Assembly: GCA_032622095.1 (NCBI GenBank)
Contig: CP136069.1
Coordinates: 165,656,394 to 165,720,393, forward strand
Origin: Siphonodentalium dalli
Lineage: Eukaryota > Mollusca > Scaphopoda > Gadilida > Siphonodentaliidae
Reading direction: 5' to 3'
DNA length: 64,000 nucleotides
Shown here: one piece after another, positions 1 to 12,308 of the stretch
Position numbering within the stretch: the stretch's first letter is position 1
Layout: every line of letters begins with the position of its first letter
The notes under the pieces: generated by a model
The model's input: only the letters and a program-made list of their open reading frames with translations
What the model was told of the DNA's origin: nothing
Databases searched by the model: none
Translations under genes and position numbers: made by a program

Positions 1-1698
1 TAATCTGAAATAAACGGGTGCGTTCTTTCAATGGCCGGCTTTCCAAATTGAGGGGCAGGGGCGTAGGAACCGTGTGGGGGGGGGGTAAAAAAAATTCCAG
101 AAAATGGTCAACACTTAAACTGTATTTCTTATTTATTCACATATGTTCATATTTTTTTTATTTATTTAAATTTGTTTAGATAAAAATTTAGGAAAACTAA
201 CGCCATTATACACTCTGTCAGGGCACCCCGAGTCACCACACAAAATTTCGTTGAAATCTGAGCACCAATATTAACAAAGACATGTTGGTCTCAACTTTAC
301 TCCAGTCTTATATATGTATATATAAACAGTCCCATGAAACATGTATACATTTATTGATGGACGTGTCATGGGCTCTTCATACAGGATCAGGTTCATTATT
401 CCGAAGGTTCCATATTCCGAAGGGTCGCTATTCCAAAGGTTCTTATTAAGAAGGTTCGCTATTCTGAAGGTATGCTATTCTGGGCGTATTTAACCAGAAA
501 AGATGGACAGCTCTAATACCAAGTAGTTATTATTACCACGATTTTACAGTTATCCATCTTTGTCTGGAATACCACCCGTTTGACCTCGTCCTGGCACGAT
601 CAGGCCCAGAAACAATAAAAATAGCAAACTGCAATGATCGATATCTAATTACTCTGAGCTTTGATGGGTGGGTTCCTCGACACTAATCAAATATTTTTTT
701 CCCACCGAAACCAAAGAAAGAGTAATTTAGCAGCGTCTTATCGGATTGAGTACATTTAAGTTATTTCCTTCATAAAAAGAGTCATATGATAAAGAACCCT
801 CTCACTACTTTAGAATATAGATAATAGAATGAAACTTCAAAATAACAAGTTATAAAAACCTTCTGAATATTGAGGAATATAGAGAACCTTGGGAATAGCG
901 AAACTTCGGTATAATGAACCTTGGGAATAGCGAACCTTTGGACATAGAGTGACATGTCGCCGTCCTACGGTCCATACCCACTGGCGTGATCGTGATTCGT
1001 ATATCCCAAGTTGGCCAGAAATAAAGGCACTCCTATGAAACATACATTTATCATTTTATAGATGTACGTACGTGTTTTGGGTTGTCCATACGTACTGACG
1101 TAATCATATTATGTCTTTAAGTCCTTCGCTTAATTGTTTGTTCTGATTATTTCCTCGATAAATAAGTTGCATGTGGTGCCATTTGATCGCGAAATCGTTA
1201 AATTGGTAGTGATTCATCGACCATGTTCCCATGTTGGAATGGGACGATGGTATAATCCAGGGATGGCTTTCAGTGTGTACCCTAACTTCCTGGTTCAGTG
1301 GTGAAGTGTTAGCTTCAGACACGTCAGTTACTTGTTTAGGTGCGAAGTGGACACATTCGATTGGTAAGTGGTGGTTGCGTGTACTTGGAGGTTTGCTGGT
1401 CATTTCGTCATGACAGGAGACGTGTGAATAGCCTTTACTTTACTTGTTCAGCCACACAATTCGTGTAACTTGTAATGTGGTATTGCTATTCAATTTCAAT
1501 TTGTTTATTTCACTCATTTAAATCAGTTGAGATATACAAGGAACATGAGAAATTGGATGTTTATAAACAATTGAATGGATATATACACTTGGCGGGAAAA
1601 GTCGTGTCATTTTACGGCGCCAAAGCTACACGTTTTTAGATATCGTCCCGACTTGTAGCGGTACCTCTAAATGATCAACCGGTGTTAGAGTATATAAT

Positions 1699-4600
1699 AC
1701 TAGCAGGTTAGCCCGCCACCGGCGGCTTGTCCGAAACATTGTTTATATATTTTTTTAATTTTTAGCTCCACGCGTTTCAATAAGAAAAAATTGTACCCGG
1801 TAGCTCCACCCGTTTCCGAGATCTGGTCTGCGCATGCGCGAAGCTGGCTTCGCACGGACTCGGCGACCCGATCAAATTTGTACCCGGCCCAAGATACATT
1901 CACATAGCAAATTTCAAGTCGATAGCTCCACCCGTTTCCGATATCTCGTCTGCGCATGCGCTGCACGGGCGTCGCATGGGCTCGGCGACCCGATAAAATT
2001 TGTACCCGGCGCAAGATACATTCACATTGCAATTTTCAAGTCGATAGCTCCACCCGTTTCCGAGATCTGCCTTTTTAATCGAGATAAATGCATTTCGTAC
2101 CCGTCCTAATGTACTATTTCGAGCGATAACAATTGTCAGACTCCCATCGTGAACCTCAACACGAAGTAAACACGTGTTTCGAGCGATAACATTGCATTGA
2201 AGTCAGACTCCCATCGTGGACCCCCAAGACGACGTAAACACGTGTTTGTTCCCGTATAACTCTGGAGACTCTGACTTCATATATATATATAATGACGTTA
2301 TTAACCCCGGCCGTGCCGTTTGAGCTGATTTTAATGACTGGGAGTGGAGTACGGGTGCTCGGAGCTTCTGGAAAACGCGTGGACGACATCGTACGTGGTA
2401 TTTTACCTCTAGATGGGAAGTTTGAGCTCAATCTGTCCAGCCGTTGTACTATTTCGAGCGATAACAATTGTCAGACTCCCATCGTGAACCTCAACACGAA
2501 GTAAACACGTGTTTCGAGCGATAACATTGCATTGAAGTCAGACTCCCATCGTGGACCCCCAAGACGACGTAAACACGTGTTTGTTCCGGTATAACTCTGG
2601 AGACTCTGACTTCATATATATATATAATGACGTTATTAACCCCGGCCGTGCCGTTTGAGCTGATTTTGATGAATGGGAGTGGAGAACGGGTGCTCTGAGC
2701 TTTTCTAAACCGCGACCACTTTCGTGTCGGTGGGATTTGACACTTACATAGGAAATTTGATCTCAATCTGTACACGCGTTTTGGATTCTATGAAGTACAC
2801 ACACACGGAAGTCTCAAAATATATAGTACTAGCAGGGTAGCCCGCCACCGGCGGCTTGTCCGAAACATGACATTTTTTGTTTTTCAATGAGTTAATTGTG
2901 ACATTTGTTTATATTTTTTTTTAATTTTTAGCTCCACGCGTTTCAATAAGAAAAAATTGTACCCGGTAGCTCCACCCGTTTCCGAGATCTGGTCTGCGCA
3001 TGCGCGAAGCTGGCGTCGCACGGGCTCGGCGACCCGATCAAATTTGTACCCGGCCCAAGATACATTCACATAGCAAATTTCAAGTCGATAGCTCCACCCG
3101 TTTCCGAGATCTCGTCTGCGCATGCGCTGCACGGGCGTCGCATGGGCTCGGCGACCCGATAAAATTTGTACCCGGTGCAAGATACATTCACATAGCAAAT
3201 TTCAGGTCGATAGCTCCACCCGTTTCCGAGATCTGCCTTTCTGCATAATATTTCGAGCGATAACATTGCATTGAAATGTCAGACTCCCATCGTGAACCTC
3301 AACACGAAGTAAACACGTGTTTCGAGCGATAACATTGCATTGAAATGACTCCCATCGTGAACCTCAAGACGACGTAAAACACGTGTTGCGTTCTAGGAAA
3401 TGCACTCAATGCTGATGCTAATAACGTTGACTTCGTATATATATATATAATGACGTTATTAACCCCGGCCGTGCCGTTTGAGCTGATTTTTATGACTGGG
3501 AGTGGAGTACGGGTGCTCGGAGCTTCTGGAAAACGCGTGGACGACATCGTACGTGGTATTTTACCTTTAGATAGGAAGTTTGAGCTCAATCTGTCCAGCC
3601 GTTCCCGTCCTAATGTACTATTTCGAGCGATAACAATTGTCAGACTCCCATCGTGAACCTCAACACGAAGTAAACACGTGTTTCGAGCGATAACATTGCA
3701 TTGAAGTCAGACTCCCATCGTGGACCCCCAAGACGACGTAAACACGTGTTTGTTCCGGTATAACTTTGGAGACTCTGACTTCATATATATATATAATGAC
3801 GTTATTAACCCCGGCCGTGCCGTTTGAGCTGATTTCGATGACTGGGAGTGGATAAAGGGTGCTCAGAGCTTCTCGAAAACACGATTACGGCGGTGTCGGT
3901 GGGATTTTACACTTACATACGAAATTTGATCTCAATCTGTACACGCGTTTTGGATTCTATGAAGTACACACACACACACATATATACGAAGTCTCAAAAT
4001 ATATAGTATAGACTAGCAGGTTAGCCCGCCACCGGCGGCTTGTCCGAAACATTGTTTATATATTTTTTTTATTTTTAGCTCCACGCGTTTCAATAAGAAA
4101 AAATTGTACCCGGTAGCTCCACCCGTTTCCGAGATCTGGTCTGCGCATGCGCGAAGCTGGCTTCGCACGGACTCGGCGACCCGATCAAATTTGTACCCGG
4201 CCCAAGATACATTCACATAGCAAATTTCAAGTCGATAGCTCCACCCGTTTCCGATATCTCGTCTGCGCATGCGCTGCACGGGCGTCGCATGGGCTCGGCG
4301 ACCCGATAAAATTTGTACCCGGCGCAAGATACATTCACATTGCAATTTTCAAGTCGATAGCTCCACCCGTTTCCGAGATCTGCCTTTTTAATCGAGATAA
4401 ATGCATTTCGTACCCGTCCTAATGTACTATTTCGAGCGATAACAATTGTCAGACTCCCATCGTGAACCTCAACACGAAGTAAACACGTGTTTCGAGCGAT
4501 AACATTGCATTGAAGTCAGACTCCCATCGTGGACCCCCAAGACGACGTAAACACGTGTTTGTTCCCGTATAACTCTGGAGACTCTGACTTCATATATATA

Positions 4601-5945
4601 TATAATGACGTTATTAACCCCGGCCGTGCCGTTTGAGCTGATTTTAATGACTGGCAGTGGAGTACGGGTGCTCGGAGCTTCTGGAAAACGCGTGGACGAC
4701 ATCGTACGTGGTATTTTACCTCTAGATGGGAAGTTTGAGCTCAATCTGTCCAGCCGTTGTACTATTTCGAGCGATAACAATTGTCAGACTCCCATCGTGA
4801 ACCTCAACACGAAGTAAACACGTGTTTCGAGCGATAACATTGCATTGAAGTCAGACTCCCATCGTGGACCCCCAAGACGACGTAAACACGTGTTTGTTCC
4901 GGTATAACTCTGGAGACTCTGACTTCATATATATATATAATGACGTTATTAACCCCGGCCGTGCCGTTTGAGCTGATTTTGATGAATGGGAGTGGAGAAC
5001 GGGTGCTCTGAGCTTTTCTAAACCGCGACCACTTTCGTGTCGGTGGGATTTGACACTTACATAGGGAATTTGATCTCAATCTGTACACGCGTTTTGGATT
5101 CTATGAAGTACACACACACGGAAGTCTCAAAATATATAGTATAGAAGACTAGCAGGTTAGCCCGCCACCGGCGGCTTGTCCGAAACATGACATTTTTATA
5201 TAAAATTTTTTAATTTTTAGCTCCACGCGTTTCAATAAGAAAATTTGCACCCGGTAGCTCCACCAGTTTCCGAGATCTGGTCTGCGCATGAAAATTTGTA
5301 CCCGGCGCAAGATACATTCACATGCCAAATTTCAAGTCGATAGCTCCACCCGTTTCCGAGATCTCGTCTGCGCATGCGCTGCACGGGCGTCGCACGGGCT
5401 CGGCGACCCGATAAAATTTGTACCCGGCGCAAGATACATTCACATAGCAAATTTCAAGTCGATAGCTCCACCCGTTTCCGAGATCTCGTCTGCGCATGCG
5501 CTGCACGGGCGTCGCACGGGCTCGGCGACCCGATAAAATGTGTACCCGGCGCAAGATACATTCACATAGCAAATTTCAAGTCGATAGCTCCACCCGTTTC
5601 CGAGATCTCGTCTGCGCATGCGCTGCACGGGCGTCGCACGGGCTCGCCAATACGACAACGACCACCGCCTGGTCAAACTACACACACGTACCAAGTTTCG
5701 TCCCGATCGGTCGAGAATCGTAGATTTGTATGAAGTACAACACACACACAAACATAAATATATAAGAGAGATATGTAAATTAGATAGATTGTATCAAAAT
5801 ATATAGGAGAGATATGTAAATGATCTACACACCATTACTGGTGTTTGTCAAAGTTTAGTGGGGTATATCAATACTCATTCACGATCATATCATTGAGGTC
5901 CGGAGGGTGTGGGCTATCTCTCGAATACAAGGAGTTCTCAAAATA
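1699..5945. repeat. Nested ~1.13 kb tandem repeats with a 2,313 bp higher-order period
   Basis: Units begin with the same GC-rich motif (AGCCCGCCACCGGCGGCTTG) near 1,708, 2,838, 4,021 and 5,158. Units one and three are almost identical at a spacing of 2,313 bases, as are the parts of units two and four that can be compared, so the array is a dimer of two variants. Each unit carries ~120 bp sub-repeats, an internal ~337 bp duplication (2,109 against 2,446) and an (AT)n run, and ends in AAAATATATAGTA. Probably amplified from an interspersed element. Confidence 0.85.
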
Positions 5946-6350
5946 TATAGAAGAGAAGACTAGCCGATGAGCCCGACGTTGTCCGGGCTATTCAAAAACC
6001 AAATTTCAAGTCGATAGCTATTCAAAAACCAAATTTCAAGTCGATAGCTCCACCCGTTTCCGAGATCTGGTCTGCGCATGCGCGAAGCTGGCGTCGCACG
6101 GGCTCGGCGACCCGATAAAATTCGTATCCGGGGCAAGATACATTCACATACCAAATTTCAAGTCGATAGCTCCACCCGTTTCCGAGATCTGGTCTGCGCA
6201 TGCGCGAAGCTGGCGTTGCACGGGCTCTGCAACCCGATAAAATTCGTATCCGGGGCAAGATACATTCACATAGCAAATTTCAAGTCGATAGCTCCACCCG
6301 TTTCCGAGATCTCGTCTGCGCATGCGCGAAGCGGGCGCCGCACGGGCTCG
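5270..6350. repeat. ~120 bp tandem sub-repeat array
   Basis: A unit containing AGCTCCACCCGTTTCCGAGA, TCTGCGCATGCGC and an ACCCGATAAAATT stretch repeats three or more times at 5,270-5,650 and about three times at 6,050-6,350. It also occurs in pairs inside the 1.1 kb units near 1,815, 2,985 and 4,130. Its open frames on both strands (Arg/Cys-rich peptides) follow the repeat phase and are not genes. A single diverged copy lies in opposite orientation at 19,880-20,055. Confidence 0.85.
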
Positions 6351-6490
6351 CCAATACGACAACGTTCACCGCCTGGTCAAACTACACACACCTACCAAGT
6401 TTCGTCCCGATCGGTCGAGAATCGTAGATTTGTATTAATGACAGACAGACAAACAAACATACAGAGGTCTTCAAAATATATATGAGATAG

Positions 6491-6806
6491 ACTATTAGGG
6501 CCACTTCCTAATGGCGCTTCTGGTGCGCACCAGAAACGACGTTATATTGTGTCTGTTCTGGCTCTTACGGCGCGGAAAAAAATTCGATGTTTTGGAGCCA
6601 GCTTGGATTTCACATTTGAATCCATTGGCTCAACATGCAGCCCGCATCTTGGCGCGCTCCGAAAGCGACACCAGCGCCAAAATGTGCGACATTATGGCGT
6701 ACATATATAGTGTCGCTTCTGTCGCTTCTGTCGCTTTCAGCGGCGACTAAATTAAATGACGCACATTTTGGCGCTTTCGGCGCCATTAGGAAGTGGCCCT
6801 AATAGT
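6491..6806. mobile_element. 316 bp MITE with 27 bp perfect TIRs
   Basis: The first 27 bases, beginning ACTATTAGGGCCACTTCC, are the exact reverse complement of the last 27. ATAG flanks both sides (6,487-6,490 and 6,807-6,810), a candidate 4 bp TSD. The interior has no coding capacity. A left-truncated copy lies at 8,531-8,816. The superfamily cannot be assigned from the termini alone. Confidence 0.85.
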
Positions 6807-8530
6807 ATAGAACCCCTAATAACGAACCAAAGCCGGACGCTTTGGCGTATATAGACTATATCTGATATTGTGACGTCACCAATTATTATCTAATACGACA
6901 CTGCTGTTTTTAATTTTTGTCGCACAGTAGATCGGTGTGCTTAAAGCATTAATGTCGTAATCTGAAATAAACGTGTGCGTTCTTTCAATGGCCGGCGTTC
7001 CAAATTGAGGGGCAGGGGCGTAGGAACCGTGTGGGGGGGGGGGGGTAAAAAAAATTCCAGAAAATGGTCAACACTTAAACTGTATTTCTTATTTATTCAC
7101 ATATGTTCATATTTTTTTTATTTATTTAAATTTGTTTAAATAAAAATTTAGGAAAACTAACGCCATTATACACTCTGTCAGGGCACCTCGAGTCACCACA
7201 CCAAATTTCGTTGAAATCTGAGCACCAATATTAACAAAGACATGTTGGTCTCAACTTTACTCCAGTCTTATATATGTATATATAAACAGTCCCATGAAAC
7301 ATGTATACATTTATTGATGGACGTGTCATGGGCTCTTCATACAGGATCAGGTTCATTATTCCGAAGGTTCCATATTCCGAAGGGTCGCTATTCCAAAGGT
7401 TCTTATTAAGAAGGTTCGCTATTCTGAAGGTATGCTATTCTGGGCGTATTTAACCAGAAAAGATGGACAGCTCTAATACCAAGTAGTTATTATTACCACG
7501 ATTTTACAGTTATCCATCTTTGTCTGGAATACCACCCGTTTGACCTCGTCCTGGCACGATCAGGCCCAGAAACAATAAAAATAGCAAACTGCAATGATCG
7601 ATATCTAATTACTCTGAGCTTTGATGGGTGGGTTCCTCGACACTAATCAAATATTTTTTTTCCCACCGAAGCCAAAGAAAGAGTAATTTAGCAGCGTCTT
7701 ATCGGATTGAGTACATTTAAGTTATTTCCTTCATAAAAAGAGTCATATGATAAAGAACCCTCTCAATACTTTAGAATATAGATAATAGAATGAAACTTCA
7801 AAATAACAAGTTATAAAAACCTTCTGAATATTGAGGAATATAGAGAACCTTGGGAATAGCGAAACTTCGGTATAATGAACCTTGGGAATAGCGAACCTTT
7901 GGACATAGAGTGACATGTCGCCGTCCTACGGTCCATACGCACTGGCGTGATCGTGATTCGTATATCCCAAGTTGGCCAGAAATAAAGGCACTCCTATGAA
8001 ACATACATTTATCATTTTATAGATGTACGTACGTGTTTTGGGTTATCCACACGTACTGACGTAATCATATTATGTCTTTAAGTCCTTCGCTTAATTGTTT
8101 GTTCTGATTATTTCCTCGATAAATAAGTTGCATGTGGTGCCATTTGATCGTGAAATCGTTAAATTGGTAGTGATTCATCGACCATGTTCCCATGTCGGAA
8201 TGGGACGATGGTATAATCCAGGGATGGCTTTCAGTGTGTACCCTAACTTCCGGTTCAGTGGTGAAGTGTTAGCTTCAGACACGTCAGTTACTTGTTTAGG
8301 TGCGAAGTGGACACATTCGATTGGTAAGTGGTGGTTGCGTGTACTTGGAGGTTTGCTGGTCATTTCGTCATGACAGGAGACGTGTGAATAGCCTTTACTT
8401 TACTTGTTCAGCCACACAATTCGTGTAACTTGTAATGTGGTATTGCTATTCAATTTCAATTTGTTTATTTCACTCATTTAAATCAGTTGAGATATACAAG
8501 GAACATGAGAAATTGGATGTTTATAAACAA

Positions 8531-8816
8531 GTGCGCACCAGAAACGACGTTATATTGTGTCGGTTCTGGCTCTTACGGCGCGGAAAAAAAATCGATGTTT
8601 TGGAGCCAGCTTGGATTTCACATTTGAATCCATTGGCTCAACATGCAGCCCGCATCTTGGCGCGCTCCGAAAGCGACACCAGCGCCAAAATGTGCGACAT
8701 TATGGCGTACATATATAGTGTCGCTTCTGTCGCTTCTGTCGCTTTCAGCGGCGACTAAATTAAATGACGCACATTTTGGCGCTTTCGGCGCCATTAGGAA
8801 GTGGCCCTAATAGTAT
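8531..8816. mobile_element. Left-truncated copy of the 316 bp MITE
   Basis: This matches 6,521-6,806 and keeps the right terminus, but its left terminus is replaced by sequence matching 1,569 of the tandem unit. The break marks the deletion junction of the second duplication unit. Confidence 0.85.
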
Positions 8817-9107
8817 AGAACCCCTAATAACGAACCAAAGCCGGACGCTTTGGCGTATATAGACTATATCTGATATTGTGACGTCACCAATTATTATCTA
8901 ATACGACACTGCTGTTTTTAATTTTTGTCGCACAGTAGATCGGTGTGCTTAAAGCATTAATGTCGTAATCTGAAATTACCGTGTGCGTTCTTTCAATGGC
9001 CGGCGTTCCAAATTGAGGGGCAGGGGCGTAGGAACCGTGTGGGGGGGGGGGGGTAAAAAAAATTCCAGAAAATGGTCAACACTTAAACTGTATTTCTTAT
9101 TTATTCA

Positions 9108-11495
9108 ACCTAACCAGTCACATTCTCCGCCCGCACAGTTTGACATAAAATATATAGTATACTCTATATGGGTAATTAGCGGTTGGGGGTACCATTATAA
9201 AGATTAGGTGCCTTGTCTCACTGGTTTGTGTTATCATACAAGTACAAACATTTAGGTGTTTATCGGGTAATAAATTATAACTCCCCATATGGTGCTACCC
9301 ACCGGCCTTTGCTCCTTATAAGCCTTCTTGTTACAGTACTCTCTCAGAAATCATTGTGTTAGCCCACAAACGGTATCTAATTTGTCCAAAGCTAGAACAT
9401 AAATCAACACCAAGATTTCCAAGATGAATTCAATACGAAATTATTTGAAGAGTAAATACGGAAACTACGCTTCATCACAGCTAGTTTACTTTGGCACTGC
9501 TTAAATGGCGAATCTGCCTGCTTTATCGAGGCCATCTTTCAGTTACATGCACTACTACTATGGATTAGGCTGGGAAAGCTGAGAATGTGAATATATAATT
9601 ATGTAAGTATAAACCTACATATCATGTTTTAATGGAAGACTGCTCCATTTGTACACACACGCTTATGAGAGTCAAAAATGATCTCCATACTATTTTGTAC
9701 AACAGGTGAAAAACTAAAATACCATATTTTCCCTCAATGGGTTATTTAACGTAAATGCTGTTACAGACGCAACGAAATGCGATCTGAGGGGTTTAAATTC
9801 AGAAAAATTTCCCCACCGACGAGAGGGGCCACTCCTCTCGAGCTCTCCCCATCTCCAGCCTGCGGCTGTTGTCGATGGCCTACTGCCATCGAATGTGGCC
9901 CCTCATATACAAACTTCTTTCCTACGCCCCTGATACCTCCCCAATAAATATAGCTTCCTACGCCCCTGTTGAGGGGAGTTACTATCGGAATTATGCACAG
10001 TGAAGTTCATTCGTAGCCGCGGTTTATATTTTATTGAGAACATAATTATAACATTATGGAATGTTAAATATTTTCAATGGAGTGGCTAAAAATATAAATG
10101 TCGCGTGCAATGGGAACATCTCAATCACTCTGGCTGGGCTGGGGACAGTACTGGAATCGAAATCGAAATTGGTGATGCAAGCAAACGTTATTATATCGCG
10201 TTTAAATTATCATAATATTACAGAGTACATACGTGAATCTGATAATCCTCAGATATCCTTCTATGTTCATGAATCGACAAGAAACACATACTTACGAACA
10301 AAGCAGAAGATACATTCAGGTTATCGCAAATTCGGTCGATAGTGAAAGCTATATGATGACGTTGCTCGTCGAGTTTCGTTGAAATGGACATGATGACATT
10401 TTTATGAATGAAATGGACATGATGAAATATACAAGCTTCTTAGTATAACACACATCTCACTCGGATTGCGCACACATGCAGCGTCAATAGTATAATGGTT
10501 AATTTCAGTAAAATACCCCCTCTAGACAACAACAAACAGTCTTGACTTTTGAATACTTCAATTTGATGTTGGTAGTTTATAATCTATAATAATTTGTTCA
10601 AAGGGAATGGCTTTTAAAAGTTTTTTATTTAGGTTTTAAGTCCGAGTCTCACCCGGTGAGTTCGTAGTCTGTTTGCATTGTGAATCTCTGATTTCTCACA
10701 TGCCTTAATGTAAGATATGATTGACCTAATTTATACACGAAATTGCTATAGAACCCACTCAGCCAAGAAACAACCTCAAATCTGACCATCTCTGGAAGGC
10801 ACTACACATTATATCTCTCATAACTTATCACCATGTAAATATACGTTTGTATCGTCATCTTGATTACATGTGTGTTATTATATTGTATTAGGAGAGAGGC
10901 TTCGTAAGTTGTATATTACTTTTGTATATTATGCAAATAAAATATGTTCAAGTCATGACATTTTGCATCCCACGTCAGACCAACAACGCGGACGGATCAC
11001 CAGCTCTCGGGATCACGATGAACACACCACCGATAATCCCCAGACAAGTGACTGTTATACTGTACCTTTTCATAAAAAAAATGCGTTTCATATATACATG
11101 TAATTATCAGTAATTAATATTTTTCCAAAATTCTTATAAATGGCACACTCTTTGTATAGCTATTAGATTCAGGCCTTTCAATTGTTTCAAATTAGCGCCT
11201 TTCGAAAACAAAAGCCCCGAGCTTAAATTGTCGACCCCTATATAGAATCAGATAAGCCGTAATAACGCCAATTTAGATTGTTAATGATTTTGCTTTGTTG
11301 GATATCGATGGGCAATCAGCCACGACTCTTTCGCTCATGTGGAGAAAAGTGACCACGAAGAGACAATCAGCTGCAAGTTATTCTAGAGAGTAGATTTGTG
11401 ATCCGTCGGAGGACATTCAATGCAAAAAAAACGCCAGGAGAAGTTGGGTCGCCAAAGAGTTCACATAGTTGACATCGATTCACTGGATATTTCCA
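9108..11495. other. Unassigned intergenic sequence
   Basis: I see no gene or clear repeat in this stretch. Around 9,810-9,970 there is a GC-rich patch with short inverted words (GAGAGGGGCC against GGCCCCTC) and a repeated TCCTACGCCCCTG. Open frames are short and lack codon structure or domains. Confidence 0.5.
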
Positions 11496-11499
11496 AAGA

Positions 11500-11820
11500 G
11501 ATTAGTAAGAAGGGTGCAATAGCGACTACCTCACATACTCACGCAAATAGGTTCACATTGGACGTAAATATTCACATAGGTTCATACTGGACATATATTT
11601 TCTTAAATAAGCCCATATTAAGCTTATACACGTTAGTCCGTTGAATGGCGCGGGCTGCAACGGAAACACATTATACAGAGAGTGAATCTGCTAAGTCGTG
11701 TCGATGAAAAAAAGTTGACTGAACAGTGCCAATACGGGCTATTGAAATAACCTATACAAGCTTAGTTTGAACGCCGCTCTATATGCTTATTTTCACGAGA
11801 ACAGGCTGTTTCTTCCATGC
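11500..11820 (+). repeat. Dispersed repeat, copy 1
   Basis: Segments near 11,632-11,710 (TGAATGG, then TCGTGTCGATGAAAAAAAG) and 11,785-11,812 (TTATTTTCACGAGAACAGGC) are found in reverse complement at 38,614-38,960. Order and spacing are conserved, so this is one interspersed repeat in two orientations. The termini are not resolved and it has no coding capacity. Confidence 0.65.
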
Positions 11821-12308
11821 AGCGGGATTCAACTGGGACCCAGACCTCGCGTTGCGGAGTTGATATGTGCGTGAACGTTAATGTTGATTGTTCTGACTGT
11901 GCAGTTCACACGGATCATCCGAGACATTCGGATATTGGTGTCTAAACTGACAGTGTACCTGTGGTCCCTGATCTGAAACCCGTTAATCAAAGTTGAGAAC
12001 ATGAAGGCCGAATTCATCATCTCCTGTTTAAACTCGGGTTTAAAGCTACATTGGAGGTCCAGCCAAACCGGGTCTAATGGGGCGTGTGTGTAGTTCAGTG
12101 GCCACCTGATTGACAACTCTATATTCGATGATATGAGCATGAAGTCAAATTACCCTGTGACCAAGCGGGCCGAAAGACAGGCCAATAATCAATGTAAATT
12201 TGATTATTGACGTGTCATAAATTATCGCCAACTCGTGAAAGTATCGCTCATGGACCACCAATCCGATTAGATCTCTTTCTGGGTTTAAATAAATCTCAGA
12301 AACGTTAT

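Larger units (their letters stand above)
1..9107. repeat. Large partial tandem duplication (~7 kb unit)
   Basis: Positions 1-1,569 recur nearly identically at 6,958-8,530, and the first ~140 bases recur a third time at 8,966-9,107. The stretch 6,521-6,957 recurs at 8,531-8,965. The second unit therefore equals the first without 1,570-6,520, so it has lost (or the first has gained) about 4.95 kb. The second copy joins directly inside the MITE at 6,491-6,806, removing that MITE's left terminus, which favours deletion in the second unit. No coding sequence with family resemblance was found; the short open frames here are repeat translations. Confidence 0.9.

Noticed and set aside
1700-6485. Many 60-135 codon Arg/Cys-rich frames on both strands
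   Set aside because: They follow the 120 bp and 1.13 kb repeat phases on both strands with no protein family resemblance.
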